Below, in pieces: positions 1 to 6,133 of a stretch of DNA of 27,515 bases (positions are counted from its first letter, which is position 1; each line of letters starts with the position of its first letter). The position numbers and the translations under genes were made by a program. Source of the DNA: CBCXVS01 sp965178525 (GTDB lineage Bacteria > Tectomicrobia > Entotheonellia > Entotheonellales > Entotheonellaceae); assembly GCA_965178525.1 (NCBI GenBank), contig CBCXVS010000069.1, forward strand, positions 1 through 27,515, read 5' to 3'. The notes beneath the pieces are model-generated. The model did no database searches, had not been told where the DNA came from, and worked only from the letters and a program-made list of their open reading frames with translations.

Positions 1-56
1 TGACCTGGCTGGGCTCCCTCCATCGTTTGGGGGAGGATAGCCTACCTCATTAACTA

Positions 57-1025
57 TTGGGGAACAACCCTATTGACATCAACGGGGAAATGACTGAAGC
101 GACTGAAGAACTCGGGGGCGTTAATCTGCGTCCAGGACAAGGTGAGTTCACATTGCCCCTAAGCGCCCTGACAGGTTACGACGTCATAGACGCGATTCCA
201 GCAATCAACAAGGGCACAAACATTGAAACCTTGGTGCACTTTTCGCAGGAACAGCTCCTGAAGGAACGCTCGCTTCAGCGAGGTGAACACTTCGCGGTGT
301 CCGACCTCTGTTCTAAGATCGAGGAACTCGCTCCCCAACTGGAAATGAAGGCTGCGACTTGGCGTCCAGCCCAACTCAGGGCGCAGAGCTTGGAGCGCCT
401 GCCTTACATAGGCATGCCGTTTCCTTGGGAAAAGGAGTTGACGCCAGGCCGTCTTATCAACATCGACTGTAGAGGGCTGCTTGTGAGCGATCTGAGATTA
501 ATTACGGCGTCTGTCGCCCGTGATTTGCAACGACTCGCTTCCAAGGACAGACTTCCTTTCCTGGTTCTCTCTGTAGATGAGTTCCACTTGGTCGCCCCTC
601 ACAACGAAGACATCGTGACGACTCAGGTGCTTAGGGAGCTGGCCAGGATGGGGCGCCATATTAAGATGGGTCTCATTCTGACGACACAAAGCCCAAGCGA
701 CGTGGACCGGTCCATACTGAAAAGGCTGCTTACCAGATTCTTGCACGCCATAGAACCGGATCAACTTGACGCCCTCCACGGCGTTTTCTCCGACGCGTCT
801 GCGGAACTTGTAAAGGCGATGCCGAAATTACCGGTAGGCACGTGCATTCTTACCGGCGCTGCCGAGACGATAAAGCACGCCACCATGATAGATGTGCGCA
901 GGCGGGAGACGACCCACGGCGGTGCGACTCCGCCAATATGGGGCGACCTTCAGAACCGAGGCTGGTACGGTAAAAAAGCGATGGCTGAGGTGCTGAGGAG
1001 TAAGACGAATGAAACCAAAGATTGA
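57..1025 (+). CDS. HerA/FtsK-type ATPase, 5' end missing (C-terminal two thirds)
   Basis: Residues 168-177 (FLVLSVDEFH) form a Walker B strand with the Asp-Glu pair at 174-175. Residues 208-217 (LTTQSPSDVD) match the sensor motif following Walker B in HerA ATPases, and the C-terminal end (LPVGTCILTG) fits the HerA core. HerA proteins are hexameric DNA-pumping ATPases that work with NurA nucleases, and the next gene is NurA-like, which supports the call. No Walker A motif is present, so the N-terminal third is missing. The frame is closed by TAA at 51-53, and the TTG at 57 lacks a clear ribosome site and is probably not a natural start. Bases 2-37 in another frame read DLAGLPPSFGGG, resembling the GDLAxL stretch that follows Walker A in this family, so the gene may be frameshifted as well as cut by the window edge. 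The ATPase as shown could not bind nucleotide normally. Confidence 0.72.
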   Translation: MGNNPIDINGEMTEATEELGGVNLRPGQGEFTLPLSALTGYDVIDAIPAINKGTNIETLVHFSQEQLLKERSLQRGEHFAVSDLCSKIEELAPQLEMKAATWRPAQLRAQSLERLPYIGMPFPWEKELTPGRLINIDCRGLLVSDLRLITASVARDLQRLASKDRLPFLVLSVDEFHLVAPHNEDIVTTQVLRELARMGRHIKMGLILTTQSPSDVDRSILKRLLTRFLHAIEPDQLDALHGVFSDASAELVKAMPKLPVGTCILTGAAETIKHATMIDVRRRETTHGGATPPIWGDLQNRGWYGKKAMAEVLRSKTNETKD

Positions 1026-2053
1026 GATGAGGTCGCGGGAGGCCGCAGTCATTCGCTTTATAAGAGAAAGTCCTTCGCAGGGCGCCACAGTTCGTGAGAC
1101 GTGGGAGGCTTTGCAAGCCCCTGACAGGCTCGGCGACGACATCACAGTGCAAGCGTACCACCGAATCATGAACAAAATGGTCGCCCGGGGCAAGTTGATG
1201 GAAGCGGATGGTCTCGATGGCGCTAGCCGCCGATACGTCGTGGCTGATTCCCTTACTCCTGAAAACGCTCTATCTTTAACAGACATCGAGGAAGGTCTAT
1301 GGGTTTTAGCTGCTCCCGAAGCCTTGGCTCGATATCTGGACGCGCTGGATTACTTCGAGGGCCGTCAGAAAGAAGTGTTTGAGCAAGCGGCGAGCGGATT
1401 GCGAGAGGAAGACCCGGTGGAGTTAGTCCTCGAAATGTTCAGGGACAAGACGGAGAGGCTCTTAGAATCCGTGGCCGACTATGCTGATCCTCAAACTCGT
1501 GACCGCGGCGTTGAGCAAGAAATCGCGGCTCGACATGAGGAGCTGGTGACGCTCGTGCACCGTTATTATGGAATTTCCTCGCTCATTTTAGATTTAGGAG
1601 ACGTCGATCGCGTAAAGTCCGGTGAGCATGTGATTGATCCTGATTGGAAGGACGTTCGGCAGGCGTTGCAAGAGCGTGTATTTGGAGAACGGGCGCTATA
1701 CTTCTTGGATGTGGAGCCGTCAGACAGCTCAAGCAGCCGAAAAAAATTAGCCGTCAGCGGCAGCGATGGGAGTACGCACACCAGCATTGTTCGTGAAATT
1801 CCAGGCGCCGAGTTCGTCGTAGACGAAGACCATCTCCTTCTCACTTTCAATAACAGCATTGTCGCTGTAGATTTACCGGAACCTTTAGCGAGCGAATTCG
1901 ACTTTCCTTATCACGGCGTCCCCATGACAAGAGCAGCCCTAGAAGACCCGACCAATAGAGGTATGATACTGGCCAGGCCCTGGCATCCCAACCTGACGGG
2001 CAGCGAATACGAACACATGAAGAAGAGCGCCTTGGACGTCGTGCAATTTAGAG

Positions 2054-2063
2054 TGGATGAACG
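2054..2063. repeat. Left copy of 10-bp target-site duplication
   Basis: TGGATGAACG occurs here and again at 3548-3557, immediately outside the two ends of the insertion sequence. A 9-10 bp duplication is typical of several IS4-family groups. The first T may match by chance, so the duplication is 9 or 10 bp. Confidence 0.85.
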
Positions 2064-2083
2064 GGAATGGCATGAAGTGAAGC
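2064..2083 (+). repeat. Left terminal inverted repeat of the IS
   Basis: Bases 2065-2083 match the complement of 3547-3529 at 16 of 19 positions, including a perfect GAATGGC tip. This fixes the left boundary of the element. Confidence 0.78.
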
Positions 2084-2142
2084 TCTAACTGCTGGTCGTA
2101 TCAACGGTTGACCCAACACATGAGGGGGTTTTGTCATGAGGG

Positions 2143-3130
2143 NNNNNNNNNNNNNNNNNNNNNNNNNNNNNNNNNNNNNNNNNNNNNNNNNNNNNNNNNN
2201 NNNNNNNNNNNNNNNNNNNNNNNNNNNNNNNNNNNNNNNNNNNNNNNNNNNNNNNNNNNNNNNNNNNNNNNNNNNNNNNNNNNNNNNNNNNNNNNNNNNN
2301 NNNNNNNNNNNNNNNNNNNNNNNNNNNNNNNNNNNNNNNNNNNNNNNNNNNNNNNNNNNNNNNNNNNNNNNNNNNNNNNNNNNNNNNNNNNNNNNNNNNN
2401 NNNNNNNNNNNNNNNNNNNNNNNNNNNNNNNNNNNNNNNNNNNNNNNNNNNNNNNNNNNNNNNNNNNNNNNNNNNNNNNNNNNNNNNNNNNNNNNNNNNN
2501 NNNNNNNNNNNNNNNNNNNNNNNNNNNNNNNNNNNNNNNNNNNNNNNNNNNNNNNNNNNNNNNNNNNNNNNNNNNNNNNNNNNNNNNNNNNNNNNNNNNN
2601 NNNNNNNNNNNNNNNNNNNNNNNNNNNNNNNNNNNNNNNNNNNNNNNNNNNNNNNNNNNNNNNNNNNNNNNNNNNNNNNNNNNNNNNNNNNNNNNNNNNN
2701 NNNNNNNNNNNNNNNNNNNNNNNNNNNNNNNNNNNNNNNNNNNNNNNNNNNNNNNNNNNNNNNNNNNNNNNNNNNNNNNNNNNNNNNNNNNNNNNNNNNN
2801 NNNNNNNNNNNNNNNNNNNNNNNNNNNNNNNNNNNNNNNNNNNNNNNNNNNNNNNNNNNNNNNNNNNNNNNNNNNNNNNNNNNNNNNNNNNNNNNNNNNN
2901 NNNNNNNNNNNNNNNNNNNNNNNNNNNNNNNNNNNNNNNNNNNNNNNNNNNNNNNNNNNNNNNNNNNNNNNNNNNNNNNNNNNNNNNNNNNNNNNNNNNN
3001 NNNNNNNNNNNNNNNNNNNNNNNNNNNNNNNNNNNNNNNNNNNNNNNNNNNNNNNNNNNNNNNNNNNNNNNNNNNNNNNNNNNNNNNNNNNNNNNNNNNN
3101 NNNNNNNNNNNNNNNNNNNNNNNNNNNNNN
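2143..3130. other. Assembly gap (988 N)
   Basis: This is an unbroken run of N. It falls wholly inside the insertion sequence and should hold the middle and C-terminal end of the transposase gene. Any reading frame drawn across it is meaningless. Confidence 0.99.
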
Positions 3131-3472
3131 GGCCGGGCCGACTGGCCGACGCGTTCGCAGAGGTGGTCCAGCACGCCTCCAGGCAGCTGGGTAGGAGCCG
3201 GGCAGGAGGCCGAGGCACTGGAGTAGCCACCCGTTCAGTGCGGGAGATGACGGCAGGCGGCATGGCCAGGGAGAAGTTGCCCCAGAGAGGCCTGGACGGT
3301 GACGACCGGATGGAGGAGGCGGTCGCGCCACTCGGTATAGCCGACCGCCTCACACGCCGCCAGAATGGCCTCGGATAGGAGGTGGGCGGCGCAGTCGGCC
3401 TGGAGGCGTTGCAGCCGGGTGGTGATCCTGAGCGCTTCTCCTGTCAGTGGGGGGAATGAAGGCCCTCATCAT
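3131..3472 (-). pseudogene. IS4-family transposase, N-terminal fragment with frameshift and stop
   Basis: Read leftwards on the minus strand, one frame gives stretches such as LSEAILAACEAVGYTEWRDR and LLHPVVTVQ, followed by HAACRHLPH and further on LPGGVLDHLCERVGQSAR. This resembles the N-terminal region of IS4-type transposases (xxACRExGYxWRDRLLxPVxTV...HxxITHLxHLxG). The frame has no normal start. Starting at the ATG at 3472 or 3469 requires losing one C in a six-C run near 3450 to join the transposase frame. An in-frame TGA then follows HLPH where the family usually has Leu. This copy therefore looks defective, unless the gap-flanking sequence contains assembly errors. The catalytic DDE residues would lie in or beyond the gap and cannot be checked. 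Confidence 0.65.
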
Positions 3473-3528
3473 GAGAGGAGAGTCGGTCTCAGGCAATCGG
3501 CGTAACTGCTTCATCAAGAAAGGAGTTG

Positions 3529-3547
3529 GCTTGACTTAAGGCCATTC
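3529..3547 (-). repeat. Right terminal inverted repeat of the IS
   Basis: This is the complement of the left terminal repeat, with the GAATGGC tip at 3547-3541. It adjoins the second copy of the target duplication. Confidence 0.78.
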
Positions 3548-3557
3548 TGGATGAACG
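3548..3557. repeat. Right copy of 10-bp target-site duplication
   Basis: TGGATGAACG is repeated from 2054-2063. The codon phase after it (CGT ATT ATG) is the phase of the interrupted nuclease gene. Confidence 0.85.
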
Positions 3558-3966
3558 TATTATGCTAGGAACGGCCCGGGCGCTGGGACAAGACCGCGCT
3601 CGCGGCTCTGGGAGACTTTTACCGCGTCCCCAGATCCACTTCCGCGACGGCACCGTTGTACCGCAAGAGCGAGAATTTAACCACTACGCTCGTATGGATG
3701 AATATGGCGAGATGGTTCGGGAAGGCATCGCCCTCAGTTACAGCATCTTAAGGGCGGTCAAGGATTCAAAGCGGCTGGTTTTTGGTGGGGCTGTGAAGTC
3801 TACCCAATTAAAAACGTTTTCTAGCTTGTTGAACTGGTATATATCGAGGGGTTCAGCACGCAAATTCGGACGGCCTATTGATCCGGAGTGGGACGTCTCT
3901 AAGGCAGGCCATATCAGCGACAATTTCCAAGTTCCTCACGTTTTCGATGCTTACTACCTTTGGTAA
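3558..3966 (+). pseudogene. NurA-like nuclease, 3' part, C-terminally truncated
   Basis: This is the continuation of the nuclease gene beyond the insertion sequence. An ATG at 3562 would open it as 134 codons, but it is in frame with the 5' part. IHFRDGTVVPQEREFNHY matches the NurA motif with a conserved acidic DG pair, and LVFGGAVKSTQLKTF matches the NurA GVVKs segment. Between 3587 and 3630 the other frame reads WDKTALAALGDFYRVP, which looks more natural than the current frame. Two compensating single-base shifts (in the GGG near 3585 and the CCCC near 3628) are therefore likely. The protein stays NurA-like to about SKAGHISDN (base 3928). Its last 13 residues are the complement of methyltransferase codons, so the true C-terminus has been deleted. 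Confidence 0.66.
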
Positions 3967-4314
3967 AAGGGCTTCCACCCATGCTAAAGCAACTCTAAAT
4001 CTGAGATCAGTACGACGGCCGTTGACATAATTATTGACGGCGTAGTCTTCGCAAGGAGGAGAGGCGTGGAGGTGGTCAAAGTCGCCAGGAGCAAGACCGA
4101 ATTCACCGAGATAGGTCGCTGGATTGACTTCTGTTAGGTCGGCCTGAAACCCTTTGTCCTCGCCAAAATTAGCCCTAAATGTAGTTACGGCGTTGAGGTC
4201 ATTATCGAGCCCTGCAAGAATTTCCCAGCTGCCATTGTCCTCATTCGGAAATACGAAGCCTGCGCTAACTCCCCCACAGCCGCAGAAGAGATAAATTAAC
4301 GTTAAGCGATTCAT
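3853..4314 (-). CDS. DNA cytosine-C5 methyltransferase, C-terminally truncated
   Basis: C5-methyltransferases transfer a methyl group from S-adenosylmethionine to cytosine in DNA. Residues 6-20 are motif I (LIYLFCGCGGVSAGF). Asp37 in GLDND fits motif II. SPPCEDYA at 85-92 is motif IV with catalytic Cys88, although Glu replaces the usual Gln. IENVRN at 123-128 is motif VI. After about residue 131 the sequence is the antisense of the NurA-like gene, so motifs VIII-X and the target-recognition domain are absent. The family is normally 320-450 residues; this product has 153. It is therefore almost certainly inactive. There is no strong ribosome site before the ATG. It lies 29 bp downstream of a ribbon-helix-helix gene and probably shares its promoter. 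Confidence 0.82.
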   Translation of the reverse strand: MNRLTLIYLFCGCGGVSAGFVFPNEDNGSWEILAGLDNDLNAVTTFRANFGEDKGFQADLTEVNPATYLGEFGLAPGDFDHLHASPPCEDYAVNNYVNGRRTDLRFRVALAWVEALLPKVVSIENVRNLEIVADMACLRDVPLRINRPSEFAC

Positions 4315-4343
4315 CTATTTACCAAATACCATCACGACGAGCG

Positions 4344-4523
4344 TTAGTCAGATGTCTTTTCATCGTCTGATCCCTCTGCTTTACCTTGAACTCGGCACAA
4401 TTCGTGCTCAAGGGCCTGCACGACAAATCTTGTCAGAGACATTCTTAACCGTGCAGCTTCTGCCTTAACGTTCGCGTGCAACTCTTCAGGGAGGTAAAGT
4501 GTTGTTTTCATTTGCTGTTTCAT
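4344..4523 (-). CDS. Ribbon-helix-helix (Arc/CopG-like) DNA-binding protein
   Basis: The product is a 59-residue protein. KTTLYLPEELHANVKAEAAR (residues 6-25) has the alternating pattern of a ribbon-helix-helix strand and helix A, followed by LTRFVVQALEHEL as helix B. Such proteins act as dimeric repressors, often as antitoxins or as control proteins. The start chosen is the ATG at 4523, with GAGAGAG six bases upstream. An in-frame ATG at 4553 lies almost at the predicted transcription start (about 4550) and so is unlikely. The downstream partner is the truncated methyltransferase, so this could be a controller of that gene. No toxin gene is adjacent on this strand. The acidic tail (GSDDEKTSD) is not specific. 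Confidence 0.7.
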   Translation of the reverse strand: MKQQMKTTLYLPEELHANVKAEAARLRMSLTRFVVQALEHELCRVQGKAEGSDDEKTSD

Positions 4524-4556
4524 TTTCTGCTCTCTCAGTAAAGGAGATCTCATTCT

Positions 4557-4585
4557 ATCTTACCGTTATTCCGTTTTTCTGTCAA
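4557..4585 (-). promoter_or_regulatory. Sigma70-type promoter for the RHH-methyltransferase pair
   Basis: On the minus strand there is a perfect TTGACA (4585-4580), a 17-bp spacer and TAAGAT (4562-4557). Transcription would begin near 4550, leaving a leader of about 27 bases before the ATG at 4523. Confidence 0.62.
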
Positions 4586-4687
4586 GACGGCATTCTATGG
4601 TCGTGTGATAGTCATTCCGCTTAACAACGGCGGGTGAAGAGTATCGAGATGTGCCATTTGCGCGGTGAGACCTCCGGCGCGCTATCC

Positions 4688-4716
4688 TTGACGCTCCTCC
4701 AAATGCCCTCCATAAT
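4688..4716 (+). promoter_or_regulatory. Sigma70-type promoter for the AbrB/PIN pair
   Basis: TTGACG (4688-4693) and CATAAT (4711-4716) are separated by 17 bp, each one base from consensus. The predicted start is about 4723, some 40 bases before the antitoxin gene. It is about 100 bp from the divergent promoter of the RHH gene. Confidence 0.6.
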
Positions 4717-4766
4717 AGGTGCAACATGCCCGATATTCAGAAAATTAGAGATTCGTGAGAAATGAC

Positions 4767-5063
4767 ATGAGCACTGAAACGTGTAAGGTCGGCAAGCGGG
4801 GTACAGTTGTCATTCCGGCGGCGTTTCGCCGGCGGTTTGGGATGGAAGAAGGCACCCTGGTAATTGCAGAAGAACGGGACGAGGGCATCCTGTTGCGTCC
4901 AGCGGTCGCTCTGCCGGTAGAAACCTACACACTGAAGCGACGGGCCGAGTTTCTGCTCTCCAACGCTGTCGATGCGGCAGACTACGCCCAGGCGAGGGCG
5001 GAGGTCCGCACGATGGGCCTGGATCCCGATGACATCCCACATGCCAAACCCGACGGGCACTAA
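4767..5063 (+). CDS. AbrB/SpoVT-type antitoxin
   Basis: The N-terminal KVGKRGTVVIPAAFRRRFGM followed by EEGTLVIAEERDEGILLRP is the swapped-hairpin AbrB/MazE DNA-binding domain, as in antitoxins that pair with PIN toxins. The remaining 45 residues are acidic and helical and probably bind the toxin. The ATG at 4767 is preferred. A GTG at 4755 in the same frame would add four residues. The toxin gene follows after 3 bp, which is typical of translational coupling in toxin-antitoxin operons. The antitoxin and the complex would be expected to repress the promoter at 4688-4716. The chromosomal role is unknown; the gene appears intact. Confidence 0.85.
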   Translation: MSTETCKVGKRGTVVIPAAFRRRFGMEEGTLVIAEERDEGILLRPAVALPVETYTLKRRAEFLLSNAVDAADYAQARAEVRTMGLDPDDIPHAKPDGH

Positions 5064-5066
5064 GGG

Positions 5067-5465
5067 ATGGATCGCCTATTTCTGGACGCCAACATCCTCT
5101 TTTCCGCCGCGTATCGCCCTCAGGCTGGCCTCCGCCGCCTGTGGGAGTTGGGCGATGTCGAACGGCTCACCTCCTTGTATGCGCTCGAAGAGGCTCGGGT
5201 GAACCTCCAGGAACCCAGGCAGCGGGAACGTCTGGAGCAGCTCGCCCGCACGATGCGGATCATCGCGAGCTTCGTCAACCGTCCACTCCCAGAGGGTGTG
5301 ACCCTTCCTGAACAAGACCACCCGATCTTGCTCGCCGCCATTGATGCCCAAGCGACGCACCTCCTGAGCAGAGACTTCCGCGATTTTGGACCCTATTATG
5401 GTCACGTGGTGGAGGGTATCCTGATCCTCTCGCCGGCAGATTACCTCCGTCGTCGCTCATCATAA
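5067..5465 (+). CDS. PIN-domain toxin (VapC-like ribonuclease)
   Basis: The 132-residue protein has the PIN acidic residues in order: Asp7 in FLDANILFS, Glu41/Glu42 in the third helix, Asp84 in EQDHPILLAA, and Asp103/Asp106 in LLSRDFRDFG. PIN toxins are Mg-dependent endoribonucleases that usually cut tRNA or rRNA. The length is typical of the family. It begins 3 bp after the AbrB-type antitoxin stop, so the two form one operon. All core residues are present and there is no frameshift, so this is the only complete toxin-antitoxin unit in the left region. The C-terminal part (ILILSPADYL) matches the end of the fold. Confidence 0.85.
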   Translation: MDRLFLDANILFSAAYRPQAGLRRLWELGDVERLTSLYALEEARVNLQEPRQRERLEQLARTMRIIASFVNRPLPEGVTLPEQDHPILLAAIDAQATHLLSRDFRDFGPYYGHVVEGILILSPADYLRRRSS

Positions 5466-5642
5466 GTCGGCGAACCGTTTGCACGGCCTTCGCACAGGAC
5501 ATCTTCCAGTGGTGGGCGATAGGCCGCGATAAAGCGCTCCGTGACGTCCATCACGGGAGGAGTCTCCGATACCTAGCGCCCCTCGGGGGGCGATGAAAGA
5601 CCACGGCTTGCGACGGGTTCGTCGTCTTGATAGGGTTTAGAT

Positions 5643-5981
5643 ATGGAAATAACACCATTCGAACTCACGACCCAACAGAAAGACTTGCTGCAATCCCTAT
5701 CCTAAGAGACCGGAAAGCCGATCTCTACCCTCATTGCCAAAGCGCTGGAAGGGTTGCAGGCACGAACGCGTCGCCTTGCCAACGGCCAGCCAAAGGGTGG
5801 TTGTGGCAAAGACATGAAAGGGTCCGCTAGCCCGTCCGCCATCGAACCCGATAAACCCATCTGGGAAGAGATGATTGAAGCCAGCCGTCGAATTCCTGAT
5901 GAGGAACTAGAGGACTTACCGACCGATCTTGCCGCTGAGGTTGATCATTACATCTATGGTACGCCGAAACGATCGACATGA
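5643..5981 (+). pseudogene. Antitoxin gene with an in-frame stop
   Basis: From ATG 5643 the frame reads MEITPFELTTQQKDLLQSLS, then TAA at 5703-5705, then ETGKPISTLIAKALEGLQA and onwards to a stop at 5979-5981. The two halves make one sensible antitoxin-like protein of about 112 residues, so the TAA looks like a nonsense mutation. The C-terminal part (PIWEEMIEAS..IPDEELEDLP, then HYIYG) resembles small proteins found just upstream of PIN toxins. A shorter product from ATG 5754 (75 residues) is still possible. It overlaps the following PIN fragment by 4 bases (ATGA), the classic coupling. Confidence 0.6.
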
Positions 5982-6133
5982 GCCGTTACTTTGTCGATAC
6001 GTTTTATCTGGTTGCACTGCTCTACCGCCGGGACGGGTGGCATGATCGCGTGTCTGCATTCCGCCGAACACTTACCTCTGATGAGGAGCCCGGCTTCGCA
6101 TGTCCCTCAACTGTCCTCAGGTCGCGATTGTAA
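5978..6133 (+). pseudogene. PIN-domain toxin fragment
   Basis: The ATG at 5978 overlaps the stop of the broken antitoxin. MSRYFVDTFYLVALLYRRDG carries the first PIN catalytic Asp (residue 7), followed by DGWHDRV. The frame ends after 51 residues, where a PIN toxin would have about 130, and the last codons run into the 3' end of the opposite-strand oxidoreductase gene (17-bp overlap). The remaining acidic residues are missing, so the product cannot be an active nuclease. The break marks the right edge of the decayed island. Confidence 0.62.

Larger units (their letters stand above)
1009..2088 (+). pseudogene. Winged-helix / NurA-like nuclease, 5' part, interrupted by an IS
   Basis: The start ATG at 1009 lies inside the end of the HerA gene (17-bp overlap), so the two were translated as a pair. 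Residues 8-78 look like a winged helix-turn-helix. Residues 90-235 are mostly helical. From about 246 a NurA-like core begins, with VSGSDGSTHT at 249-258 taking the place of the NurA metal-binding VDGS motif and LTFNNSIVAVD at 278-288. NurA is a Mn-dependent nuclease that acts with HerA on DNA ends. Native coding sequence stops at base 2063. The last eight residues and the stop at 2086-2088 come from the end of the insertion sequence. Joining base 2063 to base 3558 continues the same frame into the rest of the NurA core, giving about 487 codons before the present stop at 3966. The NurA assignment is by motif only; the wHTH-NurA fusion is less certain. Confidence 0.66.
2064..3547 (-). mobile_element. 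IS4-family insertion sequence, partly hidden by an assembly gap
   Basis: The element is bounded by 10-bp direct repeats (2054-2063 and 3548-3557). Its ends are imperfect inverted repeats: reading inwards from 2065 and from the complement of 3547, both start GAATGGC, and 16 of the first 19 positions agree. The apparent length of 1484 bp fits IS4-family elements, although 988 bp are N and the gap size may be an estimate. The visible right part encodes, on the minus strand, the N-terminus of a transposase. The assembler probably broke here because the element occurs in several copies. It lies inside the NurA-like gene. The left end could be 2064 or 2065. Confidence 0.82.

Noticed and set aside
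2048..3353. Long open frames on both strands across 2.1-3.35 kb
   Set aside because: Most of their length is the run of N; they are artefacts of unresolved bases.
5588..5603. GC-rich hairpin after the PIN toxin as a terminator
   Set aside because: GCCCCTCGGGGGGC can fold but has no T-run and sits more than 100 bp after the stop.
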